Positions 8,288 to 17,044 of a DNA stretch of 64,000 nt are shown piece after piece. A program made the position numbers and the translations under genes. The notes under the pieces were generated by a model. That model had not been told where the DNA came from, searched no databases, and worked only from the letters and a program-made list of their open reading frames with translations. The stretch is from Cupriavidus taiwanensis LMG 19424 (GTDB lineage Bacteria; Pseudomonadota; Gammaproteobacteria; Burkholderiales; Burkholderiaceae), in assembly GCF_000069785.1 (NCBI RefSeq), contig NC_010528.1, positions 930,001-994,000 on the forward strand, given 5' to 3'. Every line of letters starts with the position of its first letter. Position 1 is the stretch's first letter.

Positions 8288-11200
8288 TTAGAAGGCACGG
8301 ATCATGGCGAGCGCGGAGATATTGCGAACCCGAACTTCCGCGCCGCCGTCTGCATTGACCGTGATTGCGTGGCTGTGATTGCCGGCGTAGCCGACCCCTA
8401 CGTTGTGTGCGTGCGAGCCATCGCCGGCGATCGAGATGCCGGTATATGAGGCGGATGTACCGGCCCACGCGTCGGCGTTCGTTACGTAAGAACCAGAGAC
8501 GCGTCCAGCGCCGGTGGCCCCACCGCCGGTCCAGGTCTGGAAGCTATGGGCATGGCCGGGATCGTTGACGCCATGACCGTGCCAGCCTTGCGCATCGGTC
8601 CAGGCGCCGTGGTTGTGGTCGCCGACTGGTGTAGCGGAGGCGGCGTGCGAGTGCGTCTTGTTCTGGCTGTCCTGGAACACACCGATGCCCCGGCCAGCGT
8701 CCGCGCCGCGTGCGTCGTCCCAAAACCGCAGGTATTCGCCGCGATACTCAGGGATGCGGAACGTCGTGTTGCCATCGCCGTGGGAGAAGCATCCCCAGGA
8801 GCCGGCGAGCCATGCGGCATCCGTCACGATCGCGCCGCTTGCCTGAGCGTAGGCCCACAGCTCGGGGTAGTCCGCACGCTTAAGTAGCGCGCCGTTCAGC
8901 TTCAAGCAGCCTGCGCGCGCGGTGGTGCGCGGCTCGATGATGATTTGCCCAACAGAGGCGGTTAGCAGAGTCGACATGACCCACGCGGTCGTCGCCAGCT
9001 TGCGCGAGCTGTCGCCGGCCGGCGGGGTGTCAGCCGTCGCGTAGCCGGTTACCTGCAGTTTCGCACCGCTTCCATCGGTCGCGGTATTGCCGATTCGCAG
9101 CTCGCCGTTGTCTGCAAGGCGCATCTTCACGGCCCGCGCAGTGGTCCCCGGCGCGGTGGTGCGGAAATCCATATGCGCGCCGCGGGCCGTCGTGGTGTAG
9201 TTCTCGCTCGCGACAACCTCGACTTGCGCAGCGACGTTCATGCCGACGCCATCGGAGCCGCAGAAATTGACATGGCCCAGCGGGTCGCCGGAAAGAACGG
9301 CGCCTTGGGTCGTTACGGTGACACCGCGCGACTTACCAATGTTGATGCCGGCCGGTTGGGTGTCATTCGAAAACCGGGCCGTGTTGATGTAGCTGTCGTT
9401 GCCGGTGGCAGCATTCTGGATTCCTGCAATGGAGGTTGCCCCGACCGCAAGGTCAGCGTCCAGGCCGCGGTATAGGCGGGTAGCGATGCTGGCCGACCCA
9501 GCGACTTGCAGCAGATTGCCGTTGTCGGCAGTAGTGCCGAGCAGCAGCTTGCCTGCGAGGTGGTTCGATGCGGTACCGTCCCCATACAGGTTCCACTTGT
9601 CAGGACCTGCGCCCATGCGAAGCCGCGCGCCGATCTTGCGCAGAATGTTCGGCAGCGTCACGTCATTTGCCATAAGACCGGCGTACTCTGTCACGGTCGC
9701 ACTGGCGCCAACCACTGGCGTGGGTGCGAAGAAGCCGACAAGGCTTGCCATCGTGAAGGCGGCGTCCTTGACCCTCGGGATCGACGAATAGGTGGCTCCG
9801 GTGCTCGTGGCCGTTTCGTTGAACTCCACGTTGTTGTAGATGCCATGCTGCGAAACGGCTCCGCCAGGTATCGGCAGCCCCATACGAATGGCTGCAGCGG
9901 ACGAAAGCGGCCCGCCGACTGCCATGTATCCATCGGCGCTGAACAGGAACTGGTACGCGTAGCTGCCAGGCGCGGCAGTGGTGTCGAAGGACACTGACAG
10001 AATGCTGCCGTCCGCCATCAATTGAGCATTGCGAGCGCCTGCGGACCGGTCAATGAGCTGCACGCCAGGCCCGTATGACTCGATAGCCAGGCCGCCACTC
10101 GGCCCGTTCGCAGCTTGCGTATTCCCCCCGTCGATGATTCGAGCGGTCGGCGCGTTGATGGCGGGCCAGCCGGACGTTTGCAGGCCGATCACGCCGCCGG
10201 CCTTGTCGAACTTATTGCCCAGCTGTGTCGTGACGGTGGTCGCAAAATTCGGGTCGTTCCCCAGGGCCTCGGCCAGCTCCTTGAGCGTGTCGAGGGTGCC
10301 CGGAGACGAGGCGACCAGGTCGGCGATAGCCGCCATCACGAATTCAGTGCTCGCGGCTTGCTTGGTGGTTGTGCCCTTGGCTGCAGTCGGGACCAGCGGG
10401 GTACCGACAAAGGTCGGGCTATCGAGAAGGGCGAGTTCCTTCCAGGCCTGCCACGCATTGCTGGTGCGACGGCGAAATACGATGCGGTCGGAGCTATACG
10501 GAGAGAAGAGCTGAAATCCAGCGGTTCCGTACGGGCGATGCAGCGCCACACCTGGCCCGAGGTTCAGCGGGACATTGATTGCTGCGCCGGGAACATAGAG
10601 CAAACCTCCCGGCACGGTGGCGTCGTCCATATCGGTGATGGCGCCTTCGGTGCCGACCCCGCCGAACCCCAGCAGCTTTAGTCGCGCGAGCAGCTTCTTC
10701 GCGGTCACGGCGCGCGCATCATCGGTTCCCTGGTCAACCTCCGTCTGCGTGGCAATTTCCAAGAGCCCGGTGCGCGTTTCTGTCGCGGTGCGCGACGAGA
10801 GGCCGGCCGGCGTGACGGACCGCGTTGCGTCCGTGCCGGTTTGGGTTTCGCTGTTGGTGGCCAGCTCGACCAGGCCGGTGCGCGTATCGGTTGCGGTGCG
10901 CGACGAGAGGCCTGCCGGCGTGACGGACCGCGTTGCGTCCGTGCCGATTTGCGTTTCGGTGTTGTCGGCCAGCTCGACCACACCCTTTACCGTGGTGGTG
11001 GCGGGCGGATTGAGGAACGATGTGTTGCCGAACGTCAGCGCCGCGGTGTCGACCGTGGTCAGCAGGATATCGGTCGCCAGCAGCATCATCGCTGCCGGCG
11101 ACTTCTCCACGATGGGCGTGTCCTGGCCGTAGGTGCCGAGCAGCACCCCGTTGTCCAGGTACAGGCCGAACCCGTACATGGTGTACTGGTCGGCCGAGTT

Positions 11201-11425
11201 GTCCGTCATGGTCACGTGAATCGTGTCGTCCGCGACGGTATCGCCCGCCACGGTGGTCAAGCGCGGCGCGCGCTCGTTGGGCAACGCGGTCAGGCCATCA
11301 TTGTGCGCAAAAGGTGCGGTTGCGATGCCGACCGACACCACCTGGCGCGATACGGTGCCGGTGTTCTCCGGGTTGACCAGGGCGGCGCGGCCAGCGCTGG
11401 TGAGCTTGAAAAGTAGTCCTGGCAT
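8288..11425 (-). CDS. H: Tail fibre / receptor-binding protein H
   Basis: 1045 residues. The N-terminus MPGLLFKLTSAGRAALVNPE is the tail-collar fibre attachment domain that docks to the baseplate. Residues about 145-250 hold tandem fibre repeats (GLVELATNSETQTGTDATRS). The long middle is glycine- and threonine-rich shaft. The C-terminus has a tail-collar domain (FRIPEYRGEYLRFWDD) followed by several His-X-His motifs (HSH, HNH, HGH, HAH), likely metal-binding in the trimeric tip. It determines host range and is followed by its assembly chaperone. Confidence 0.93.
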   Translation of the reverse strand: MPGLLFKLTSAGRAALVNPENTGTVSRQVVSVGIATAPFAHNDGLTALPNERAPRLTTVAGDTVADDTIHVTMTDNSADQYTMYGFGLYLDNGVLLGTYGQDTPIVEKSPAAMMLLATDILLTTVDTAALTFGNTSFLNPPATTTVKGVVELADNTETQIGTDATRSVTPAGLSSRTATDTRTGLVELATNSETQTGTDATRSVTPAGLSSRTATETRTGLLEIATQTEVDQGTDDARAVTAKKLLARLKLLGFGGVGTEGAITDMDDATVPGGLLYVPGAAINVPLNLGPGVALHRPYGTAGFQLFSPYSSDRIVFRRRTSNAWQAWKELALLDSPTFVGTPLVPTAAKGTTTKQAASTEFVMAAIADLVASSPGTLDTLKELAEALGNDPNFATTVTTQLGNKFDKAGGVIGLQTSGWPAINAPTARIIDGGNTQAANGPSGGLAIESYGPGVQLIDRSAGARNAQLMADGSILSVSFDTTAAPGSYAYQFLFSADGYMAVGGPLSSAAAIRMGLPIPGGAVSQHGIYNNVEFNETATSTGATYSSIPRVKDAAFTMASLVGFFAPTPVVGASATVTEYAGLMANDVTLPNILRKIGARLRMGAGPDKWNLYGDGTASNHLAGKLLLGTTADNGNLLQVAGSASIATRLYRGLDADLAVGATSIAGIQNAATGNDSYINTARFSNDTQPAGINIGKSRGVTVTTQGAVLSGDPLGHVNFCGSDGVGMNVAAQVEVVASENYTTTARGAHMDFRTTAPGTTARAVKMRLADNGELRIGNTATDGSGAKLQVTGYATADTPPAGDSSRKLATTAWVMSTLLTASVGQIIIEPRTTARAGCLKLNGALLKRADYPELWAYAQASGAIVTDAAWLAGSWGCFSHGDGNTTFRIPEYRGEYLRFWDDARGADAGRGIGVFQDSQNKTHSHAASATPVGDHNHGAWTDAQGWHGHGVNDPGHAHSFQTWTGGGATGAGRVSGSYVTNADAWAGTSASYTGISIAGDGSHAHNVGVGYAGNHSHAITVNADGGAEVRVRNISALAMIRAF
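10785..10990 (-). repeat. 108-bp tandem repeats in the tail fibre gene
   Basis: Near-identical copies begin at 10785 and 10893, a spacing of 108 bases or 36 residues. They encode the TGTDATRSVTPAGLSSRTAT unit. A more diverged unit lies next to them. Such units vary in number among fibres. Confidence 0.85.
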
Positions 11426-11428
11426 GTC

Positions 11429-11971
11429 TCAGGCGTCCGAAAGAGAGAGGCGGGTGTAGATAGCGGCGCGCGCTCCACCGCCGAATGCGAGGCCACCCTG
11501 CGCCTGCAGGCCCTGGGTGACGGTGTAGTGCGCGCGTACAGGCTTGGTGCGGTCGATTTCCGCGATCACGTCAGCGACGAATGCCGCGGTCGCGGCCTGG
11601 CCGTCTCGGCCGCTGATAGTCAGAACCAGCGCGAACGTGCCGGGCGTGCCTTTCGGGGTCTCCTGCCACCACTCGCGCAGAGCGATGTTGGCGCCGAAGG
11701 CAGCAACGACCTCCCGGACGGCCGCGGCAGTGCCGTTCTTGCGTGCGATCGGGATTGCGGCCTTGACGCGGGCGCGCTTGACTTGGTCGGGCCAGTAGGC
11801 TTTCCAGGCGTCCACGCCCATGTGCCAGGCGAGCCAGGGCAGCACGGATGCCGGGATTTCGTCCGGTCGCATCAGGGTGCGCAGGGGAGACGGGACGGCG
11901 CCCAGCCGGGTGTTGGCCGCGGCCAGGTAGCGCTCGAGCGGCGTTGTGTTGGGCGGCAGCAGGTTAGCCAT
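11429..11971 (-). CDS. I: Baseplate wedge / tail protein I
   Basis: 180 residues starting MANLLPPNTTPLERYLAAAN, a phage tail protein I (P2 gpI) family member. The segment WLAWHMGVDAWKAYWPDQVK is characteristic. It acts with gpJ and gpW in the baseplate wedge and helps attach fibre H. An alternative start four codons upstream (11983) is possible. Both overlap the end of gpJ, with stop at 11964-11966. Fibre gene H follows three bases downstream. Confidence 0.92.
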   Translation of the reverse strand: MANLLPPNTTPLERYLAAANTRLGAVPSPLRTLMRPDEIPASVLPWLAWHMGVDAWKAYWPDQVKRARVKAAIPIARKNGTAAAVREVVAAFGANIALREWWQETPKGTPGTFALVLTISGRDGQAATAAFVADVIAEIDRTKPVRAHYTVTQGLQAQGGLAFGGGARAAIYTRLSLSDA

Positions 11972-12872
11972 AGATGCCACCATGCTGGATATCGGTGCCG
12001 CTGCAGTAGGTTGCCTGGGTCTGCGACGCGTTGACATTGGCCAGCGGTTCCAGCAGCTCCACGCGCTCGACACCGTCCACATGCAGGGCTGCGTACAGGC
12101 CCGACAGCGTGACTTCTCGGCCGATGCGGTGCGTCTCCGCGGTATAGGCTGCCAGGCGCACATTGGCCTCGGCCAGTACTACACCCGAATCCGGACCGGG
12201 GAAGGTGTAGATCTTCGCGCGTACCTGGTAGGGCACGATCTGAGCCGACCGAACTGTGACCAGATCGGTGAGCGGCCTGACATCATCCGCGCCAAGCACG
12301 CCGGCCACGGCGTCAATCAAGTCCTGTGGCGCCTGGCCGTTGCCTTCACGCGAAAGGATCGTCACCACGACCTCGCAGGGCGCCGGGCTGGTGGCCAATG
12401 CGTCAAGAACGCGGCCGTCGGCGCCGAGCGCATGCGAGCGGTAGGCGCCGGCCGGGCCGGCTACCGAAAAGCCTTGCGGCGCCAGCTGGATGCGCTTGCG
12501 GAAGTCCGAGTTGCTCTCCATCACCGCAGCGATGCCGTTCTCGGGGTCCGCAGGCGTCAGGGTCAAGCGCCTGACGCCGAACAGCGCGCCAAGGTGGTCC
12601 AGGTCGGCGTCCTCGGCGTAGGCCAGCATGACGGCGCGCGCCGCGTCGTTCACGCGTTGGCGCAGCACCATCTCGCGATAGGCGGATTCCTGCAGCGCCT
12701 TGACGATCGGTTCGGATTCGAGCTTGAGCGTTTCCTCGACCGCCGCACGTTCGGCCACGGGATGCAGCGAAACGAAATGCGCCTTGCGTTCGGCCAGCAG
12801 GGATTCGTAGTCGATCACCTCGACCACGTTCGGCGCAGGCAGGCGGGACAGGTCGATGGGCGTGGTGGTCAT
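11964..12872 (-). CDS. J: Baseplate assembly protein J
   Basis: 302 residues, of the gpJ / Mu gp47-like baseplate family. Family segments include the N-terminal DLSRLPAPNVVEVIDYESLL and PADPENGIA in the middle. It is a structural baseplate wedge component, of the same length as P2 gpJ. ATGA overlaps link it to W upstream, and it overlaps I downstream. Confidence 0.95.
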   Translation of the reverse strand: MTTTPIDLSRLPAPNVVEVIDYESLLAERKAHFVSLHPVAERAAVEETLKLESEPIVKALQESAYREMVLRQRVNDAARAVMLAYAEDADLDHLGALFGVRRLTLTPADPENGIAAVMESNSDFRKRIQLAPQGFSVAGPAGAYRSHALGADGRVLDALATSPAPCEVVVTILSREGNGQAPQDLIDAVAGVLGADDVRPLTDLVTVRSAQIVPYQVRAKIYTFPGPDSGVVLAEANVRLAAYTAETHRIGREVTLSGLYAALHVDGVERVELLEPLANVNASQTQATYCSGTDIQHGGIYG

Positions 12873-13228
12873 GGGGTGCCTCCGCGCAGGGGGATGTGCA
12901 GGCGGGTTGCCTCAGCGCGCGGTCCGTCCACTCGCTCGGCCTCGATGTCGATGGATAGGGCGCCATTCGCCCCGGCGTCGAATGCCACCCGGGTGACACG
13001 CAGTCGGGGTTCCCACCGGACCAAAGCCATGACCGACGCCGACATGGCGCGCAGAAGCGTGGCGCGATGCAGTGGCTGGTCGACCAACTGCGGCAGCAGG
13101 GAGCCGTAGTCGCGCCGCATGACACGCGTGCCGATCGGCGTTGTGAGGATGTCGCGCACCGATTGCGCGATGTGCTCGCAGTCGGTCAGCGTCCGACCGG
13201 TGCCGGCATTCATGCCGCGGTAGCTCAC
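12869..13228 (-). CDS. W: Baseplate wedge protein W (gp25-like)
   Basis: 119 residues with the gp25/gpW signature HIAQSVRDILTTPIGTRVMR and MRRDYGSLLPQLVDQP, the conserved core of the T4 gp25-like baseplate wedge family that connects baseplate to sheath. Standard length, with four-base overlaps to V and J. Confidence 0.95.
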   Translation of the reverse strand: MSYRGMNAGTGRTLTDCEHIAQSVRDILTTPIGTRVMRRDYGSLLPQLVDQPLHRATLLRAMSASVMALVRWEPRLRVTRVAFDAGANGALSIDIEAERVDGPRAEATRLHIPLRGGTP

Positions 13229-13851
13229 TGGATGCCCTCCGTCCAGTCGCCGCCCCGCAGGACGCCGCCGTGGTCGTGACTGTCCAGGACCACGCCGTTG
13301 GACGACAGGCTGCCGCCGGTGTGCGTGATATTGCCGCGGATTTGCGTGCCGGCGCCACCACTGCCACCCTCACCAGACATACCGCCCTGGTAGCTGAACA
13401 GACCTTCGACGGTGACTTTTCCCTTGAAGGTGGTCTGCGGGCACTCCACCACCACCTGCTGCCCGGCCCGGAGCAGCACGGTCTTGACACCGGACACCTC
13501 CAGAGCGCCGGAGGCGTGGTTGTAGCGCGTGATGGCGCCGTCCGGGTAGAGGGCGACAGTTTCGTCGGCGCTGTGGCTGGGCACATCTCGCGCGTCGGAC
13601 GGCAGACCCGCCAGGATGACGCCGTTGCGCGGCTCGCCGCTTGGACACAGCATCACCACCTGTTCGCCTACGGTCGGTGGGTTCCAGGTGCGGGTGGCGC
13701 CAGCGCGCCGCTCGAGCCAAGGCAGCCAATCGGTGGTGATGCCGCCCGTGGCAATGCGCACGCGCGGCGGGGTGCCGGTATCAACCTCGGCAACAGTGCC
13801 GAGGCGGATCAGATTCTCGATCAGGCGGGCGAGTTCGGTGGTGGAGTCCAT
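13225..13851 (-). CDS. V: Baseplate spike protein V
   Basis: 208 residues starting MDSTTELARLIENLIRLG. An OB-fold domain (WLPWLERRAGATRTWNPPTV with GEQVVMLCPSGE) is followed by a beta-helical spike. The C-terminus has the DSHDHGG His-X-His motif that binds iron at the spike tip in P2 and phi92. It punctures the outer membrane. The start at 13851 is chosen because codons further upstream fall in the V/S spacer, which holds a late-activator dyad 46 bases before this ATG. Confidence 0.95.
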   Translation of the reverse strand: MDSTTELARLIENLIRLGTVAEVDTGTPPRVRIATGGITTDWLPWLERRAGATRTWNPPTVGEQVVMLCPSGEPRNGVILAGLPSDARDVPSHSADETVALYPDGAITRYNHASGALEVSGVKTVLLRAGQQVVVECPQTTFKGKVTVEGLFSYQGGMSGEGGSGGAGTQIRGNITHTGGSLSSNGVVLDSHDHGGVLRGGDWTEGIQ

Positions 13852-13896
13852 ACCCGCCAGCGTGCCGTGCGCGCGCGAACCGGTCACGCGGCGGGT

Positions 13897-13919
13897 GTTG
13901 TGAGATCCGGCCGTACAAC
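13897..13919 (-). promoter_or_regulatory. Probable Ogr-type activator site, promoter of V operon
   Basis: An inverted repeat GTTGT-N13-ACAAC in the gap between S and V. Spacing is identical to the dyads upstream of FI and between O and P. The position corresponds to the P2 PV late promoter. Confidence 0.6.
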
Positions 13920-13927
13920 AGCCAGGC

Positions 13928-14374
13928 TCAGGCGGTGAGATGTGCGAGCACGAGATCGGTGATGCGGTCCACGTCGGCGTCGTCAAAGCCGAGCAGCTCG
14001 CGCTGCGGGTACGTGACCTCGAGGCCGGCCCGGTTGACCCGATCACGCAGCCCGAACTGGTGGACTGCGGCGATGCGCTGCGCGCGGCCGACAAAGGTCA
14101 CCACGGCGGCGTCCGGACTCGTCTCCATCTTGAGAAAGCGGGTAGTGCGCAGGCGCGCGAACATCGCGCGGCGCACGCGCCCCGGCCTTAGCCGCAGCTG
14201 CGGCTTGCGCGGCTCATAGGCCGACCCGTCGGGATTGCGCTGCTCGGCGATGCGCGCGCCCTGCCGGCGGCGCATCTCTGTGGCCACGGCCCGTGCCAGC
14301 GCGCGCCGCGCTAGCGCCTCCAGGTTAGAGAGCAGGGCGCCGGCCCATGCCTCCAGGGTGCGCAAGTCGCTCAT
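13928..14374 (-). CDS. S: Phage virion morphogenesis / tail completion protein S
   Basis: 148 residues starting MSDLRTLEAWAGALLSNLEA. It has the family segments RRRQGARIAEQRNPDGSAYE and HQFGLRD of the gpS / Mu gpG-like morphogenesis family. It acts in tail completion with R. The ATG overlaps the R stop by four bases. It is the last gene before the V promoter gap. Confidence 0.93.
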   Translation of the reverse strand: MSDLRTLEAWAGALLSNLEALARRALARAVATEMRRRQGARIAEQRNPDGSAYEPRKPQLRLRPGRVRRAMFARLRTTRFLKMETSPDAAVVTFVGRAQRIAAVHQFGLRDRVNRAGLEVTYPQRELLGFDDADVDRITDLVLAHLTA

Positions 14375-14811
14375 GGCGCTGCCGGCCACCACGTGGCCGG
14401 ATCGTCGTCTTCGTTGACCGGTTCGGGATGGTGCTCTACCTGGTATCCGGTCCCGTTGACACGCACCGTGACGCGCTCGGTCAGCGGCAGCTTCAGGGCC
14501 AGATCCACGGTGGTGTGGTTCAGGATATCGGCCTCGAACTTCACACCGTCCTCGCGCTGTGCCGGGCTGAAGAACAGCTCGGGCTGATTGACGCGCAGCC
14601 AAGCCAGCACCGGCACCATGATCTCGTCGGAACCGGCTGCGAAGTCGGTCACGATCAGCGTGAGCGTGTACCGGTACTCGAAGGACAGCGACCTTGCGCC
14701 GGTAGCCACCAGGCGGCCTTCGTCCACGAACACATGGAGCTTCTCCGGGTGGCGTGCCAGATCGGGCACGGCCGCCGTCAGCGCTTCGCGCAGGCTGTTG
14801 GGCTTCATCAT
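14371..14811 (-). CDS. R: Tail completion protein R
   Basis: 146 residues beginning MMKPNSLREALTAAVPDLAR, a P2 phage tail completion protein R match (P2 gpR 155). The WLRVNQPELFF and VNGTGYQVEHHPEP segments are typical. With S it completes the tail before joining to the head. Four-base overlaps with Rz upstream and S downstream. Confidence 0.93.
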   Translation of the reverse strand: MMKPNSLREALTAAVPDLARHPEKLHVFVDEGRLVATGARSLSFEYRYTLTLIVTDFAAGSDEIMVPVLAWLRVNQPELFFSPAQREDGVKFEADILNHTTVDLALKLPLTERVTVRVNGTGYQVEHHPEPVNEDDDPATWWPAAP

Positions 14812-15320
14812 GGCGCGGGAGCCTCCCCAATGACGGTTGCCCCTTGGTCACGGAGCAGCTGCTGTAGGGCGTTCAACTGCTCGGCGTTGCCGTGGCAGAC
14901 GGTGTAGTTGCCGGCAATGGCGCCGGCGACGGCAGAGAGTGCAATTCCCGAGCTGGCCGCATCAGTATCTCCGGCACCCGGACCGAGCACGGTGCCGGCA
15001 GCGGCGGCGTCATGCACGCGCACAAAGCCAATGGGAATAGTGCAAGCGGCGTCAGCTTGAGCAGGGACATAGCGCGGGATCTCCTTGATGATGGTGTCGC
15101 CCTTGACATAGACCGTATGCACCCGGTCGACATACTCGGTCACCTTGATGACGCCGGCCTCGGTGCTGTCGAGCTGTGACCGGAGACTGGCCGTCATCGC
15201 TTCGGCGTCGCTGGCGCGCTTCTGCGCGGCCTGGTAGCGATCCGTCATCCAGGCGCCGGTGCCGGCGACACCCAGCAGCAGCACGCCGACGGCGAGGAAG
15301 CGGGCCAGGCTGCGATTCAT
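14808..15320 (-). CDS. lysB: Rz-like inner-membrane spanin (LysB)
   Basis: 170 residues with an N-terminal signal-anchor (residues 5-25, FLAVGVLLLGVAGTGAW) and a periplasmic coiled-coil segment (residues 28-70, AQKRASDAEAMTASLRSQLD). As an i-spanin it pairs with the outer-membrane Rz1 lipoprotein to fuse membranes at the last step of lysis. It is longer than lambda Rz, with a C-terminal Ala/Gly-rich part. The Rz1 frame lies inside it. Its ATG overlaps the endolysin stop. Confidence 0.85.
   Translation of the reverse strand: MNRSLARFLAVGVLLLGVAGTGAWMTDRYQAAQKRASDAEAMTASLRSQLDSTEAGVIKVTEYVDRVHTVYVKGDTIIKEIPRYVPAQADAACTIPIGFVRVHDAAAAGTVLGPGAGDTDAASSGIALSAVAGAIAGNYTVCHGNAEQLNALQQLLRDQGATVIGEAPAP
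14873..15070 (-). CDS. lysC: Rz1-like outer-membrane spanin lipoprotein, nested in Rz
   Basis: 65 residues in an alternative frame of the Rz gene, starting MSLLKLTPLALFPLALCACM. It has a lipoprotein signal with a lipobox-like LALC (or LCAC), then a proline-rich mature part (TPPLPAP, PSPAPLPATTP). This is the classical Rz1 arrangement: a short o-spanin lipoprotein embedded in Rz. The nested position between endolysin/Rz and R matches P2 lysC. Confidence 0.8.
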   Translation of the reverse strand: MSLLKLTPLALFPLALCACMTPPLPAPCSVRVPEILMRPARELHSLPSPAPLPATTPSATATPSS

Positions 15321-16123
15321 GCCGGCTCCTTTTCTTCGGCGTCATAGCGCGCGAAGGCGCGTGCCAGCTTCACGTCATAGAGGTTCTCGCGGTATGCCGG
15401 GCCGTTGTAAAGGCTGGCGAACGTTGGCCAGCGGCGAGCCTTGAGCGCCTTGTGCAGTACCGGATCCGCGAGGATGAACCGGACGAACGCGTCGAGCTGG
15501 GCGGCTTCGCTGTCGCGCATGCAAGCTGAAAACGCCTGCACGCTGGGGTAGCCCAGGCGCTCCCAGTGATAGCCCATCACCTGGAACAGTCCCCAGCTTG
15601 CCGCAGCCAGCGCGCAGGCTTCATCGATGTCAGCGGCTCGGGCGAGCCGCATGTGTTCCGCGGCACCGCCTGCATAGCCGCCCCGTGCGGCGTTGACCAG
15701 GTTCGGGTACTGGCGTGCCAGCGCGTCGGCGTCACGGCCAGCCACCTTTAGTTGCCGGAACATGATGTGCCGCTCGAACAGGATCACCGGGCGGCCATCC
15801 GCCAGGAAGCCGGAACCGCGACTCTCCACCTCATTCACCGCCCGCACTGCCGCCAGGGGCACCTCCAGCACGTCGGCGGCACGCTGCAAATCGGCGGCGC
15901 TCAGATGCGCCGGTTGCCGCGTGTCGCGCTGCAGGGCCAGTAACGTTTTCGGCCCGGCGATACCATCGACTACCAGACCGTATCGTGCCTGCGCGGCCCG
16001 CACGGCTGCGAGTGTCGCGGCGTCAAAGTCGCCCGTCATCTCCAGCTGGGCGCCACGCTCGCGCAGCAGGCGCTGCAACTCGCGTACATCCGCGCCAACG
16101 TCACCGAGTCGCAGGATGGTCAT
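15317..16123 (-). CDS. Endolysin: N-acetylmuramidase with peptidoglycan-binding domain
   Basis: 268 residues starting MTILRLGDVGADVRELQRLL. Residues 5-60 are a PG_binding_1 domain. Residues 90-265 are an N-acetylmuramidase (DUF3380) domain with VNEVESRGSGFL (probable catalytic Glu), ILFERHIMFRQL and SWGLFQVMGYHWE. It cuts the glycan strands of the cell wall at lysis. It lacks a signal peptide, so it depends on the adjacent holin genes. It takes the place of P2 gene K. Confidence 0.93.
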   Translation of the reverse strand: MTILRLGDVGADVRELQRLLRERGAQLEMTGDFDAATLAAVRAAQARYGLVVDGIAGPKTLLALQRDTRQPAHLSAADLQRAADVLEVPLAAVRAVNEVESRGSGFLADGRPVILFERHIMFRQLKVAGRDADALARQYPNLVNAARGGYAGGAAEHMRLARAADIDEACALAAASWGLFQVMGYHWERLGYPSVQAFSACMRDSEAAQLDAFVRFILADPVLHKALKARRWPTFASLYNGPAYRENLYDVKLARAFARYDAEEKEPA

Positions 16124-16439
16124 CGCAGGATCTCCGGAGGAAGCGAACGAGCCAAGAGCAGCCGCCATCGGCATCCGCCATGCGGAACAGCTCCACCACA
16201 TTGCCCCGCACGGCATACACGGCGAGGCACAGCACGGCTGTGATGCCGCTCTGGGAGAGCATGGCCCAGTCGTAGCGACCAAACAGCACGCCGATGGTGA
16301 CGGCGCCCGCTAGCACGATCAGCACATAGGCCAGACGCGCGGCCCAAGGCCGGTGCGCGGCGCCGGCGCGCCGGAAGAGCAGGAGGCGGATGGCGATCAG
16401 TGCGCACAGCGTCGCCTGGATGAAGAAATGGATGGTCAC
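16101..16439 (-). CDS. Small three-helix membrane protein, holin family
   Basis: 112 residues with three hydrophobic stretches: FFIQATLCALIAIRLLLF (N-terminus), AYVLIVLAGAVTIGVLF (about 37-55) and ITAVLCLAVYAVRG (about 66-80). Size and topology fit the phage 3-TM holin family found in this position in Burkholderiales P2-like phages. It releases or times endolysin action. Its end overlaps the endolysin start, and its start overlaps the other membrane protein gene by four bases. Which of the two is the true holin cannot be decided from sequence. Confidence 0.75.
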   Translation of the reverse strand: MTIHFFIQATLCALIAIRLLLFRRAGAAHRPWAARLAYVLIVLAGAVTIGVLFGRYDWAMLSQSGITAVLCLAVYAVRGNVVELFRMADADGGCSWLVRFLRRSCDDHPATR

Positions 16440-16825
16440 TTGTTGCCTCCTTGTCCGTTACCGCGGAAGTAGCCGACGAGGCGGTCTCCATTGCTGGCCA
16501 CGCGTATCAGCATCAACAGGAGCTTGACGATCACCGCTGAGGCCACCAGCGCGCCGACGCCGTGGCTCACCTCTGCGTCGGTAGGCAGCGCCTTGGCGAT
16601 CAGCGCCGCGGCCAGCGGTGCGGCGAGGCAGCCCGCCACGATGGACAGCACCAGAAAAGCGAGCTTCTTGGCTGTCGACATGTCGTCGGAATTGAGCGCG
16701 AACACCGCGGCGCCGGCAAAGGCGCCGAGCACCGTCGCCGCGTCCACGCCGGGCAGCAGCGTGATGGCCCCAACGCCGGTGACGGCAATGGCGGTGGTGG
16801 TGCCGGTGGAAATGGGTTCAGCCAT
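16436..16825 (-). CDS. Putative phage holin
   Basis: 129 residues beginning MAEPISTGTTTAIAVTGVGA. It has several hydrophobic segments (GAFAGAAVFAL, LAFLVLSIVAGCLAAPLAAAL, GALVASAVIVKLLLMLI) and a short charged C-terminus (NGQGGNK). This matches the putative holin family next to gene X in Ralstonia and Burkholderia P2-like phages, at the position of P2 gene Y. It is co-expressed with the endolysin. Confidence 0.8.
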   Translation of the reverse strand: MAEPISTGTTTAIAVTGVGAITLLPGVDAATVLGAFAGAAVFALNSDDMSTAKKLAFLVLSIVAGCLAAPLAAALIAKALPTDAEVSHGVGALVASAVIVKLLLMLIRVASNGDRLVGYFRGNGQGGNK

Positions 16826-16840
16826 GGTCGAATCCTTGGG

Positions 16841-17044
16841 TCAGTCCCACAGCTGCACGCGTTGGACGGCAGGCTGTGGAGAGGTGTCGGGCAGGTCGAT
16901 GACCGTGCCGTGGGGTAGGACCGGACCGAGATCGGCCAGGCCGGGATTGGCCTCAAGCACGGCCTCGGTAACGCCGGCGGTGCGGCCGTAGACGCGTTGG
17001 CAGACTGCGTCGACGGTGTCACCCTGGAGGGTTCGCACGCGCAT
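16841..17044 (-). CDS. X: Tail protein X
   Basis: 67 residues starting MRVRTLQGDTVDAVCQRVYG, a LysM-like gpX family protein, with LPHGTVIDLP near the end. P2 gpX is 67 residues. It is needed for tail synthesis and probably binds peptidoglycan or the hub. ATG shares a base with the L stop (TGATG), suggesting translational coupling. Confidence 0.95.
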   Translation of the reverse strand: MRVRTLQGDTVDAVCQRVYGRTAGVTEAVLEANPGLADLGPVLPHGTVIDLPDTSPQPAVQRVQLWD

